NCBI GenBank assembly: GCA_964627755.1
Contig: CAZVIH010000110.1
Coordinates: forward strand, 19,662-83,661
Length of the DNA: 64,000 bases
Direction of reading: 5' to 3'
Origin: B10-G9 sp964627755
Lineage (GTDB): Bacteria; Chloroflexota; Anaerolineae; Anaerolineales; UBA11858
Position numbers and translations under genes: made by a program. The first letter of the stretch is position 1. The number at the start of each line of letters is the position of its first letter. The notes below the pieces were generated by a model, which was not told the origin of the DNA, made no database searches, and worked only from the letters and a program-made list of their open reading frames with translations. This document shows, in pieces, positions 17,566 to 26,122 of this stretch.

Positions 17566-17593
17566 AAAAACCTGCTGCCAAAAGCAGGTTTTT
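17566..17593 (+). terminator. Terminator after the lipase gene
   Basis: AAAAACCTGCT and AGCAGGTTTTT form an 11-bp perfect stem around GCCAAA. It is symmetrical in A and T, so it can work for both strands. Confidence 0.88.
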
Positions 17594-17690
17594 ATTAACC
17601 ATTTATTAAATCGATCTCAGGCGTTCTTATCCCTAAGGACACTGCACCACCTTGGTGTTAAAATAAGCCTGTTGAAAAACAGGAAACCCG

Positions 17691-18533
17691 ATGCCAAACC
17701 TGGAAAATATTCTAACCAAAATAAATGATGCCGAAATAGAGGGAAACCACCTTATTGCTGCGGAAGCTTGTTCCGCTGCAGGCAAGATATTCCTGGAACG
17801 CAACATCTATTCCGAAGCGGCTCATTATTTTAAAAAAGCTGCGGAATTATTCTTGAAAAATGGTCAAACTATCCGCCAAACCCAGGCATTAAACCAGCTC
17901 GGAGTTTGCCTGATCATGTCCGGTCAAATCGAACACGCTTTAGAAGAACTAGCCACTGTAAAAGGACTTTTGAACGAAAAAGATCATCCATCCTTGATAG
18001 CGGCCATAGAGGGGAATCGGGGTTTGGCCTACAGCATATTGAAGGACTATAAAAATGCAGTGAAATCCCATAAATATGTCCTCGAAACTGCTGAGAGAAT
18101 TGCAGATCCCGCCTTGAAATTGAATGCTCTCATCAACCTGGCAGACTGCAATCTTCAGGATAAAAAATACCAGCCCGCCCAAGGTTTTGCCCTGGTAGCC
18201 CTTGATCTCGCACTGACACTGGATTCCCGGTCTTCATTGGTGATCATCTACGATTTACTAGGCATGATTTCATCCCGACAGGCAGATCTCAAAACGGCCC
18301 TTGATTATCATCAGCAGTCTTTTGATTTGGCTCAGGAAAACGGAGATCTCTTACGGCAAGGTATAGCCCTGGCAAACCAAGCTCTGGCCTGGGAGGGTTT
18401 AACAGAACACGTTCAGGCTAATCAGCTTATGTCACAAGCCCAGGATATTTTTGTTCTCCTGAATTCCGATTATCAGGAAAAAACAAACAAAGACTTAAGA
18501 CGGATTCGAAGAGGCCTCTCTGAGAATTCCTGA
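17691..18533 (+). CDS. TPR-repeat protein
   Basis: 280 residues of helical repeats. Several tetratricopeptide-like units are visible: AAHYFKKAAELFLKNG, QALNQLGVCLIMSGQIEHALEEL, ALINLADCNLQDKKYQPA, IIYDLLGMISSRQADLKTALDYHQQSFDLA and ALANQALAWEGL. TPR arrays bind proteins. There is no signal peptide, and the partner is unknown. It stands alone between two terminators or gaps. Confidence 0.85.
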   Translation: MPNLENILTKINDAEIEGNHLIAAEACSAAGKIFLERNIYSEAAHYFKKAAELFLKNGQTIRQTQALNQLGVCLIMSGQIEHALEELATVKGLLNEKDHPSLIAAIEGNRGLAYSILKDYKNAVKSHKYVLETAERIADPALKLNALINLADCNLQDKKYQPAQGFALVALDLALTLDSRSSLVIIYDLLGMISSRQADLKTALDYHQQSFDLAQENGDLLRQGIALANQALAWEGLTEHVQANQLMSQAQDIFVLLNSDYQEKTNKDLRRIRRGLSENS

Positions 18534-18613
18534 GTTTTCATAAATGTGTACATTTATTTGAATTGGGACTATAATCTCCCAATGTAAAAAACTACTAGAT
18601 ACATGGAGTATGT

Positions 18614-19654
18614 ATGATCCGCGTTCGAAATTTCGTTCTGATATGCCTTGTTGCCATCCTGAGCTTTTCACCAATTGCAGATACCGCCCAGGCTCAATCG
18701 CCTGTTGTCCATGCAGTCCTGTTTTATTCACCCACCTGCGGCCATTGTGCCCAGGTCATTGAACAGGTTCTGCCGGAATTGGATCGCCAGTTCGGTTCGC
18801 AGCTGGTCATTTACGGTGTAAATACTTACACAGAAACCGGCAATGCTCTATTTAGTAATTATATAGATTTATTCGATGTCCCCGATGAACGGCAGGCCGT
18901 TCCCACTCTTGTGGTGGGAGATCAAGTCCTGATAGGTTCTAATGAAATCCCTGAACAATTTCCCGGGATCATCGAAGAGGGCTTAAAAAACGGCGGGATC
19001 GATTGGCCGACTATTGAAGGCCTAACTGAAGCTATGGATTCCCCCTCTGGAGATCCAGAAAACGGCTCAGGCGAGGAAAACACTTCTCTAACACACCAGC
19101 TGACCTTACGGGAAAAATTCCAATCAGACCTGGCTGGAAACATCCTTTCTGTTATCGTCCTGGTAGGAATGATCGCTGCCCTTGTGTTCGCAGGATTTAA
19201 TCTTGGAAAGGATCTAGACCCGGACAAAAAGGGTACACCTGAATGGTTGATTCCGCTGCTCTCGGTTATCGGAATCGGAATCGCTGGTTATATGTCCTAT
19301 GTTGAATTTAACCAGATTGAAGCTGTTTGCGGTCCAGTTGGAAATTGCAACACAGTTCAGCAGAGTGAATTTGCAACCCTGTTCGGCATCCTGCCGATAG
19401 GTGTGCTTGGTGTCATGGGATACCTGGTCATTATCATTCTCTGGCTGGGAAGACTGCTGGATCTGCCACAGTATACAAGGATCCTGAACCTTGCTTTGTT
19501 TGGGGTCACCCTATTTGGCATATTATTCTCAATCTACCTGACATTCCTGGAGCCTTTTGTGATCGGCGCAACCTGTATGTGGTGCCTTTCATCCGCTGTG
19601 ATCATGTCAGTGCTATTCCTGCTGACTGCAGGCAAACTGAATATTCCGGACTAA
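18614..19654 (+). CDS. Thioredoxin-like/VKOR fusion protein
   Basis: 346 residues. A signal peptide (ADTAQAQ) leads an exported thioredoxin-like domain with the redox site CGHC (C42, C45) and cis-Pro segment AVPTL. A linker follows, then the four-helix VKOR membrane domain with loop Cys pair C239 and C245 (CGPVGNC) and the catalytic CMWC (C321, C324). VKOR re-oxidises the thioredoxin domain through quinone, making disulfides in exported proteins in place of DsbB. The usual order in bacterial fusions is VKOR first, then thioredoxin; here thioredoxin comes first. It could help fold the Cys-rich exported proteins in this window. Confidence 0.9.
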   Translation: MIRVRNFVLICLVAILSFSPIADTAQAQSPVVHAVLFYSPTCGHCAQVIEQVLPELDRQFGSQLVIYGVNTYTETGNALFSNYIDLFDVPDERQAVPTLVVGDQVLIGSNEIPEQFPGIIEEGLKNGGIDWPTIEGLTEAMDSPSGDPENGSGEENTSLTHQLTLREKFQSDLAGNILSVIVLVGMIAALVFAGFNLGKDLDPDKKGTPEWLIPLLSVIGIGIAGYMSYVEFNQIEAVCGPVGNCNTVQQSEFATLFGILPIGVLGVMGYLVIIILWLGRLLDLPQYTRILNLALFGVTLFGILFSIYLTFLEPFVIGATCMWCLSSAVIMSVLFLLTAGKLNIPD

Positions 19655-19679
19655 ATATCCTGAGCAGGCAATTGATTTC

Positions 19680-20024
19680 ATGCATGAATTAGCCATAACT
19701 GAACAAATAGCGGAAATCGCTATCAGGCATGGAGAAAAAAACGCGGCGATGAAGATCACCGATCTCTATCTGGTGATCGGTGAATTATCCACCGTGATAG
19801 ATGATTCAGTACAGTTTTACTGGGATCTGATCACTGAAAATACCATTTGTGAAGGCGCCAAACTGCATTTCCAAAGAATCCCTGCTAAATTCCGCTGCCA
19901 GGATTGCGGGAAAGAATACCCAATGGTAGATGGTGAATTAGCTCCCTGCCCTTTCTGCCAGAGCAACAAGATGGAGATCCTGGAAGGCAAGGAATTCCAC
20001 CTCGACAGCATTAATATCATTTAG
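19680..20024 (+). CDS. hypA: Hydrogenase nickel incorporation protein HypA
   Basis: 114 residues. MHELAITEQIAEIA has His2, which binds nickel. The zinc ribbon is CQDCGKEYP..CPFC. HypA passes nickel to the large subunit of [NiFe] hydrogenase together with HypB. First gene of the hyp operon, 26 bases after the thioredoxin-VKOR gene. The gap to hypB is 8 bases. Confidence 0.93.
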   Translation: MHELAITEQIAEIAIRHGEKNAAMKITDLYLVIGELSTVIDDSVQFYWDLITENTICEGAKLHFQRIPAKFRCQDCGKEYPMVDGELAPCPFCQSNKMEILEGKEFHLDSINII

Positions 20025-20032
20025 AGGAACCA

Positions 20033-20698
20033 ATGACAAAAAAAATCTCGGTGGTAGAAAGAGTTCACAGCGCCAACGATCAACTTGCCGCTGAAAACAA
20101 ACAACAGCTGCTTCAAGCAGACTTGTTCAGCCTCAATATCATGGCTTCTCCAGGCGCCGGGAAAACATCATTGATTGAAAAAACTCTGGCATTAGTTAAA
20201 CCCGACTACGAGATTGCAGTTATTGACGGCGATGTCGCAACCAGTATAGATGCGGATCGGGCAGCAGAAGCCGGTGCAACAGCAGTTCAAATCAACACCG
20301 GTGGTCAATGTCATATTGACGCTCATATGCTCCGCAATGCCCTGATGGAACTGGACCTGGATCAGTTTGACCTGCTTTTAGTGGAAAATGTGGGCAATTT
20401 GATCTGCCCGGCTTCATTTAAATTGGGCACTGATAAAAATGTTCTAATCGCCTCCATTCCTGAGGGTGATGATAAACCTTATAAGTACCCAGCCATGTAC
20501 CAAGACGTCGATGCCTTGATCATCAATAAAATCGATTTGCTGCCTTATGTAAAATTTGATATGGAATATTTCCAAAAGGGTGTCCAGATGTTGAATCCGG
20601 ACCTGATCACCTTCCCGGTTTCTTGCACAACAGGCGAAGGGATCGAGAACTGGGTCAATTGGCTCACCGAGCATATCAAGGACAAAAAAGTTTCTTGA
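20033..20698 (+). CDS. hypB: Hydrogenase nickel incorporation GTPase HypB
   Basis: 221 residues of the SIMIBI GTPase family. The P-loop is MASPGAGKTSLIEK, followed by DGDVATSIDADR and TGGQCHIDAHM, which hold the Cys/His metal site at the dimer interface. NKIDLLP is the base-specificity motif. The N-terminal nickel-storage His run and CxxCGC motif of some HypBs are absent, so it is the short form. It delivers nickel to hydrogenase with HypA. Confidence 0.94.
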   Translation: MTKKISVVERVHSANDQLAAENKQQLLQADLFSLNIMASPGAGKTSLIEKTLALVKPDYEIAVIDGDVATSIDADRAAEAGATAVQINTGGQCHIDAHMLRNALMELDLDQFDLLLVENVGNLICPASFKLGTDKNVLIASIPEGDDKPYKYPAMYQDVDALIINKIDLLPYVKFDMEYFQKGVQMLNPDLITFPVSCTTGEGIENWVNWLTEHIKDKKVS

Positions 20699-20699
20699 T

Positions 20700-23054
20700 A
20701 TGAACCATCCTGCTGCATATCGGATTCTTATTAACGGAATTGTCCAGGGAGTTGGTTTTCGCCCCTTTATTTATAATCTGGCAATCCGATATGATCTCAA
20801 GGGCTGGGTTAAAAACACTTCCGAAGGTGTCGTTATTGAGGTCAGCGGTCCCGAGTCCGACCTGGATCGGTTTTTAACCAGTATTACAAAAGAAGCTCCA
20901 CCCCTTTCTATTATCGAATCCCTGCAGTATGAATCCATCTCGCCAGATGGACACGAGGTTTTTCACATTCAGCACTCCCAGGTGATTGAAGGTGCCTTCC
21001 AACCCATATCGCCTGACGTGAGTATCTGTGATGACTGCCTTCATGAATTATTTACACCCAATGACAACAGATACAGATATCCGTTCATCAACTGTACTAA
21101 CTGTGGACCTCGTTTCACGATCATCAAGGATATACCTTACGATCGCCCCCTGACTACCATGTCCTTATTTGACCTGTGTCCAGCGTGTGAGGCAGAGTAT
21201 AACAATCCACTGGATCGCAGATTTCACGCCCAACCGGTAGCCTGCCCCGAATGCGGTCCAAATATTTGGCTGGAAAATAGCTCCCAATCCAACCCGATCA
21301 AGGAAATACTTGGGGATGAGGCTCTATTGCTGACCCAGGAGCTACTCGCAGAAGGAAAAATCGGTGCGATTAAAGGACTGGGCGGGTTCCACCTGGCATG
21401 TAATGGGGAAAATCCAACAGCGGTCGAAACACTCAGGTCCAGAAAAAACCGGCCAGACAAACCACTGGCAGTGATGATGCCTGATCTGGAAACAGTGCGA
21501 AAATACTGCGAAGTATCACAGGAAGAAGAAGATCTCTTAACCTCCAGGCAGCGGCCTATCTTGCTGCTCGCAAGAAGGACAGGATCACTTTTGCCAACTT
21601 CTATCGCACCAGGCCAAAATACAATCGGAGTGATGCTTCCCTATACTCCTCTCCATTATCTGCTCTTTTCACAAGAAGACCAATTCCCCAAATCGGCTTA
21701 TTCAGTCCTGATTATGACCAGCGCGAATATCAGTGGGAATCCCATTCTCACCCAAAACGATCAAGTGAAAAAGCTTTTAGGAGATATCGCTGATTTCTAT
21801 CTACTGCATAACCGTGATATCCATATCCATTGTGATGATTCAGTTGCCAGGGTGCCGGAAATGGGTGGTGAGAAATTGAGGGAAATGTATCCAATTCGCA
21901 GATCGCGTGGTTTTGCTCCCGGACCCATATCTTCCCCCCTCTCAGGAAAATCCATTCTAGCCGGAGGAGCAGAACTTAAAAATACATTCTGCCTTATCAA
22001 AGATAAGTACGCTTTTCTCAGTCAGCATATTGGCGATTTAAAGAATTTTGAGACCCTTACAGCCTATCAGAAAAGTATTTCTCACTACGAATCTCTTTTC
22101 CGAATCCATCCCGATCTGCTTGTTTACGATCTGCATCCTGATTACCTATCTTCTCGATATATTCTTGAGAGAGCAGAACAGGAAAATCTTCCAGTTCTCC
22201 CCGTTCAACATCATCATGCCCATATTGCTGCTTGTCTGGCAGATAACAACTATCAGAGCGAGGAACCTGTCATTGGAATAAGCTTTGATGGCATCGGATA
22301 TGGGGAAGACGGCCATATCTGGGGAGGAGAATTTCTGGTTGCAAATTATCACAGTTATTCCAGAGTTGGCCATCTGGAATATTTTCCCTTACCAGGAGGT
22401 GACCTGGCAGTTCAGGAACCCTGGCGAACAGCAGTTTCCTTATTACGAACCACCCAGATTCCACTCGATCCCGGGTTGCTGCCTATTGCCTATGCGCAAT
22501 CTTTGCCCGAATCTATCCCGGGGATATCCACACTTGATGTGCTCGAAAGGCAACTTGCGACAGGTACTAACGCTCCACTGACATCATCCGCAGGCCGGCT
22601 ATTTGATGGGATCTCCTCCCTGCTAGGTATCTGTCATCAGATCAGCTACGAAGGACAAGCAGCAATTGAATTGGAGGCGCTGGCAGATCCAGATGAATCA
22701 GGATTGTATTCGCTTTCCATCTCTGATGATCTCATTTTCCAGGCCGGCCCAATGATCCTTGAGATCCTGACAGACCTCAACCAGGGCTGTCCTATTCCAG
22801 CAATTTCTGCCCGTTTTCACAATACAATCTCACAACTGGTATTGGAAATGGCAGTCAAACTGAAAAGGATCCACCACTTGAACCAGGTTGCCTTGAGCGG
22901 CGGAGTGTGGCAAAATATGAGCCTCCTAAGAAACTCTTACCTTAGATTGCAAAAAGCGGGATTCAAGATCTATATCCACAAACAAGTTCCCGCTAACGAT
23001 GGTGGGCTCGCGCTAGGACAGGCAGTGATCGGACAAAAATTCTTATCCGTATAA
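20700..23054 (+). CDS. hypF: Carbamoyltransferase HypF
   Basis: 784 residues, full length. The N-terminal acylphosphatase domain has NGIVQGVGFRPFIYNLA. Two zinc motifs follow: CDDCLHE..CTNCGPRFT and CPACEAEY..CPECGP. Then comes a YrdC-like domain (GAIKGLGGFHLACN) and a Kae1-like domain with VQHHHAHIAACLADN and SGGVWQNMSL. HypF makes carbamoyl-AMP from carbamoyl phosphate and passes the carbamoyl group to HypE, the source of the cyanide ligands. It starts one base after the hypB stop. Confidence 0.95.
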   Translation: MNHPAAYRILINGIVQGVGFRPFIYNLAIRYDLKGWVKNTSEGVVIEVSGPESDLDRFLTSITKEAPPLSIIESLQYESISPDGHEVFHIQHSQVIEGAFQPISPDVSICDDCLHELFTPNDNRYRYPFINCTNCGPRFTIIKDIPYDRPLTTMSLFDLCPACEAEYNNPLDRRFHAQPVACPECGPNIWLENSSQSNPIKEILGDEALLLTQELLAEGKIGAIKGLGGFHLACNGENPTAVETLRSRKNRPDKPLAVMMPDLETVRKYCEVSQEEEDLLTSRQRPILLLARRTGSLLPTSIAPGQNTIGVMLPYTPLHYLLFSQEDQFPKSAYSVLIMTSANISGNPILTQNDQVKKLLGDIADFYLLHNRDIHIHCDDSVARVPEMGGEKLREMYPIRRSRGFAPGPISSPLSGKSILAGGAELKNTFCLIKDKYAFLSQHIGDLKNFETLTAYQKSISHYESLFRIHPDLLVYDLHPDYLSSRYILERAEQENLPVLPVQHHHAHIAACLADNNYQSEEPVIGISFDGIGYGEDGHIWGGEFLVANYHSYSRVGHLEYFPLPGGDLAVQEPWRTAVSLLRTTQIPLDPGLLPIAYAQSLPESIPGISTLDVLERQLATGTNAPLTSSAGRLFDGISSLLGICHQISYEGQAAIELEALADPDESGLYSLSISDDLIFQAGPMILEILTDLNQGCPIPAISARFHNTISQLVLEMAVKLKRIHHLNQVALSGGVWQNMSLLRNSYLRLQKAGFKIYIHKQVPANDGGLALGQAVIGQKFLSV

Positions 23055-23068
23055 AGGAGCAGGAAATT

Positions 23069-23323
23069 ATGTGTCTCGGTGTTCCAGGAAAAATAATCGA
23101 AATCTATGAAAAACAAGAATTGCGGATGGCCAAGGTTGATTTCAGCGGCGTCACCAGGGAGGCCTGTATAGCACATGTTCCAGAGGCACAAATTGGAGAT
23201 TACGTCATTATCCATGTGGGTTTTGCCATTAGTTTATTAAGCGAGGAAGAAGCTCAGCAATCGATCGATCTGATCCGAGAGATCATTGAAGCCGGTGAAC
23301 TGGGAGGCGAAGATCCGGTATGA
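23069..23323 (+). CDS. hypC: Hydrogenase maturation factor HypC
   Basis: 84 residues. MCLGVPGKIIEI has the N-terminal Met-Cys, with Cys2 that binds the iron centre. It works with HypD to carry Fe(CN)2CO to the hydrogenase large subunit. AAGGAGCAGG precedes the ATG at a proper distance. The stop overlaps hypD (ATGA). Confidence 0.94.
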   Translation: MCLGVPGKIIEIYEKQELRMAKVDFSGVTREACIAHVPEAQIGDYVIIHVGFAISLLSEEEAQQSIDLIREIIEAGELGGEDPV

Positions 23324-24432
23324 AATATCTTACCGAATACCGCGATGCCAATCTGGTACTTGGAGTGGTTAACAAGATCAAAGAGATAACCACGCAACAT
23401 TGGACCTTAATGGAAATTTGCGGCGGTCAGACACACTCGATCATCAAAACTGGTCTTGATCAACTACTTCCAGATGAAATTGAACTGGTCCATGGACCGG
23501 GTTGCCCTGTTTGTGTTACTCCGCTTGAGTTAATTGATAGAGCCCTGGCAATAGCCTCAAAATCTGACGTGATCTTTACCAGCTACGGCGACATGCTGCG
23601 AGTGCCTGGTTCTCAGGCTGACCTGTTCTCCGTTAGAGCCCGGGGAGGTGATGTCCGGGTTGTTTATTCTCCACTTGATGCTGTCAAGCTGGCACAAGAA
23701 AACCCTGATAAGGAAGTTGTCTTTTTTGCCATTGGTTTCGAAACAACCGCACCTGCCAATGTGATGAGTGTGCTTCAGGCCGATCAAATGGGTCTTGATA
23801 ACTTCAGTATCCTGGTTTCCCATGTCAGGGTACCCCAGGCAATAGAAGCCATTCTCAGCTCACCTCATAACCGGGTCCAGGGGTTCCTGGCAGCAGGCCA
23901 TGTCTGCGCAGTGATGGGCTACTGGGAATACATTCCCCTGGCCAAAAAATTCAACATTCCTATGACCATAACAGGTTTTGAGCCTTTGGATATAGCCCAA
24001 GGTATATTAAAAACCGTCGAATCCCTCGAAGCCGGAACCTGTGAGGTGAAAAACGCCTACATTCGGGCGGTATCCGAAAAAGGGAATCAAAGCGCCCAGG
24101 CTGTTATCAATCAAGTATTTGAAGAATGTGATAGAAAATGGCGCGGCATTGGGGTCATCCCAGGAAGCGGTTGGCGATTAAAGCCTCTTTTCAACAAATA
24201 TGATGCGGAGAAACGATTCCAGGTTGAAACCATCCAGGCCGAGGAATCGCCACTTTGCATTTCAGGTCTGGTGCTGCAGGGTCAGAAAAAACCAGACCAA
24301 TGCGAAGCGTTTGGCACTTTATGCACTCCGGAGAATCCTTTAGGCGCAACCATGGTTTCAGATGAAGGCGCCTGCGCTGCTTATTACCGCTACCGGACCC
24401 AGACACTTGGTTCCCGGGAGAACGCCTTATGA
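23320..24432 (+). CDS. hypD: Hydrogenase maturation scaffold HypD
   Basis: 370 residues. ICGGQTHSI and HGPGCPVCVTP hold the Cys used for Fe(CN)2CO assembly. FAIGFETTAP and GFLAAGHVCAVMG are further family blocks. A Cys-rich C-terminus (CEAFGTLCTPENPLGATMVSDEGACAAYYRY) binds the [4Fe-4S] cluster. It overlaps hypC and hypE by four bases each. Confidence 0.95.
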   Translation: MKYLTEYRDANLVLGVVNKIKEITTQHWTLMEICGGQTHSIIKTGLDQLLPDEIELVHGPGCPVCVTPLELIDRALAIASKSDVIFTSYGDMLRVPGSQADLFSVRARGGDVRVVYSPLDAVKLAQENPDKEVVFFAIGFETTAPANVMSVLQADQMGLDNFSILVSHVRVPQAIEAILSSPHNRVQGFLAAGHVCAVMGYWEYIPLAKKFNIPMTITGFEPLDIAQGILKTVESLEAGTCEVKNAYIRAVSEKGNQSAQAVINQVFEECDRKWRGIGVIPGSGWRLKPLFNKYDAEKRFQVETIQAEESPLCISGLVLQGQKKPDQCEAFGTLCTPENPLGATMVSDEGACAAYYRYRTQTLGSRENAL

Positions 24433-25493
24433 CAAACAAGACTCCTCCTATGGAAAGTCCAATCTGCCCTCTGCCAAGAAAACATACTGACAAAATCGTT
24501 CAGGGACACGGAAGTGGTGGAAAAATGATGGCAGATTTGATCAAAGATGTCTTCTACCCTCCCCTGGCCAATGCGGCTCTCCTGGCTGGAGATGACGCGG
24601 GAGTTGTTGAGCTTAGTAATGGAGTCCGCTTAGCCATAAGTACTGATGCGCATGTAGTCTCTCCGCTTTTCTTTCCAGGCGGCGATATCGGAAAACTTTG
24701 CGTATGCGGTACAGTCAATGACGTTGCCATGGTGGGTGCTAAGCCGCTTTACCTATCTGCCAGTTTTGTATTGGAAGAAGGTTTGGATATCAGCACTCTG
24801 GAAAAGGTTGTCAACTCCATGAAAGAAGCCGCAAACGAGGCAGATGTTCAGATTATTTGCGGAGATACCAAGGTTGTTGCTCATGGAGAAGCGGATGGTA
24901 TGTATATCTCCACAACTGGCGTTGGTTTATTGGGACCAGGCCTCAAGATTGGTGGCAGCCAGGCCAAACCCGGCGACCAGGTCATTATATCCGGCAGCCT
25001 GGGAGATCACGGCATTGCGGTCCTGGAAGCGCGCGGTGATTTGGGTTTTGAGACCAGGCTAAAAAGTGATATTGCTCCTCTCAATCATCTGATTGAGGCC
25101 ATGTTGTCTGTAAGTGATAACATTCATGTCCTAAGAGACCCAACCCGGGGCGGAGCTGCTTCTGCTCTGAATGAAATTGCTAAACAATCGCAGGTTGGGA
25201 TCATCTTGAACGAGGTTTCCCTTCCTGTGAAACCAGCAGTCGCCGCAGCTTGTGAAATGTTGGGATTTGACCCTTTATATATCGCCAATGAAGGCAAATT
25301 AATCGCAGTTGTTGGACCAGAAGATACTCCCCGGATATTGGAAATTATGCATCAAACCAGGTATGGTGAAGAAGCGGTAGTGATCGGACAGGTTGAAAAA
25401 ACACCTCCTGGCCGTCTGCTGCTAAAAACAGGACTGGGCTCGACCAGGATAGTTGACCTTCTGGCAGGTGAAATGTTACCCAGGATCTGTTGA
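24429..25493 (+). CDS. hypE: Hydrogenase expression/formation protein HypE
   Basis: 354 residues of the AIR synthase/PurM-like family. GHGSGGKMMADL is the ATP-binding start, and GDDAGVVEL and DPTRGGAASALNE follow. The chain ends PRIC, with the C-terminal Cys that receives the carbamoyl group from HypF and is dehydrated to a thiocyanate. Last gene of hypABFCDE. A hairpin terminator lies 48 bases downstream. No hydrogenase subunit gene is in the window. Confidence 0.95.
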   Translation: MTNKTPPMESPICPLPRKHTDKIVQGHGSGGKMMADLIKDVFYPPLANAALLAGDDAGVVELSNGVRLAISTDAHVVSPLFFPGGDIGKLCVCGTVNDVAMVGAKPLYLSASFVLEEGLDISTLEKVVNSMKEAANEADVQIICGDTKVVAHGEADGMYISTTGVGLLGPGLKIGGSQAKPGDQVIISGSLGDHGIAVLEARGDLGFETRLKSDIAPLNHLIEAMLSVSDNIHVLRDPTRGGAASALNEIAKQSQVGIILNEVSLPVKPAVAAACEMLGFDPLYIANEGKLIAVVGPEDTPRILEIMHQTRYGEEAVVIGQVEKTPPGRLLLKTGLGSTRIVDLLAGEMLPRIC

Positions 25494-25540
25494 CAGCTAT
25501 CTGATACCTTTCGAACAATATCGATTAGAATTGCATCTAC

Positions 25541-25580
25541 CTCCTTTCACGGAAAAAACCGGGAGAGGAGTTTATTTTTT
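25541..25580 (+). terminator. Terminator of the hyp operon
   Basis: CTCCTTTC pairs with GAGAGGAG (8 bp with one G-T pair) around an A-rich loop, followed by TTTATTTTTT. It lies 48 bases after hypE. Confidence 0.75.
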
Positions 25581-26122
25581 AAGACCCATTACCTAATAAT
25601 AACCAGCTTTCAGATCCAATATATATCTTTTTCTGTTTACATTGATTTGAATAGATCTTTTCACCGATCCCGCATCGTAAATTTTTCTCCCCTTTTTGGG
25701 TGATTTTATCGATAAATACACTGGAATGAGAGAGGAATATCCTTTTGAGATGGAATCTAACTTCAATTGACCTATTTGGTTGATTGACAACAGAATTACA
25801 CCACGTTAAAATCATTGAATAGAAAAGCATCATTAAATGATAATAATTGAGATCCATAAAACTGAACCAAACCTTATTCGTAAGGTTCAGAGGGCTCCAA
25901 TACCATCACTGCAACCGCCCCTCAGATCCTGAGTCTGGGCGGTTGTTTCTTAGATAACAGATTTTTACTTCGTTTTTTCTGGCTTTTGCGTCATTTCCAC
26001 ATCGCCCCCACTGAAGCCAGATTGTTTGTTATAACAGAATTTTATTAGTTAATAGTTAACATTGCAGCCTTCACTGCCGGTACAGCTTGTCCTTAGCCGT
26101 GGTATATCAGGGAGAACACTCA
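25581..26122. other. Intergenic region with two hairpins, no gene
   Basis: The span from hypE to the first HdrA fusion, past the hyp terminator, contains no convincing coding frame. At 25868-25889 a TTCG-capped hairpin is visible (AACCTTA..TAAGGTT), and 25911-25951 holds a second hairpin (listed separately). The remaining sequence is AT-rich and may contain the promoter for the HdrA operon; TTATAAC near 26029 is a candidate -10. Minus-strand frames at 25579-25857 have no ribosome binding site or recognisable protein character. Confidence 0.55.
25911..25951 (+). terminator. Nested hairpin before the HdrA fusion gene
   Basis: CAACCGCCC pairs with GGGCGGTTG, and inside it CTCAG pairs with CTGAG around ATC. 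TTTCTT follows. It reads as a terminator or attenuator about 170 bases before the start of the HdrA operon. There is no gene just upstream to terminate, so a leader function is possible. Confidence 0.6.

Noticed and set aside
25579..25857. Minus-strand 92-codon frame in the hyp-HdrA gap
   Set aside because: No ribosome binding site, strong bias to Lys/Ile/Tyr from AT-rich sequence, no family resemblance.
25860..25951. Possible selenocysteine tRNA in the gap before the HdrA operon
   Set aside because: Hairpins are present, but there is no long variable arm, TCA anticodon loop or acceptor stem as in selC.
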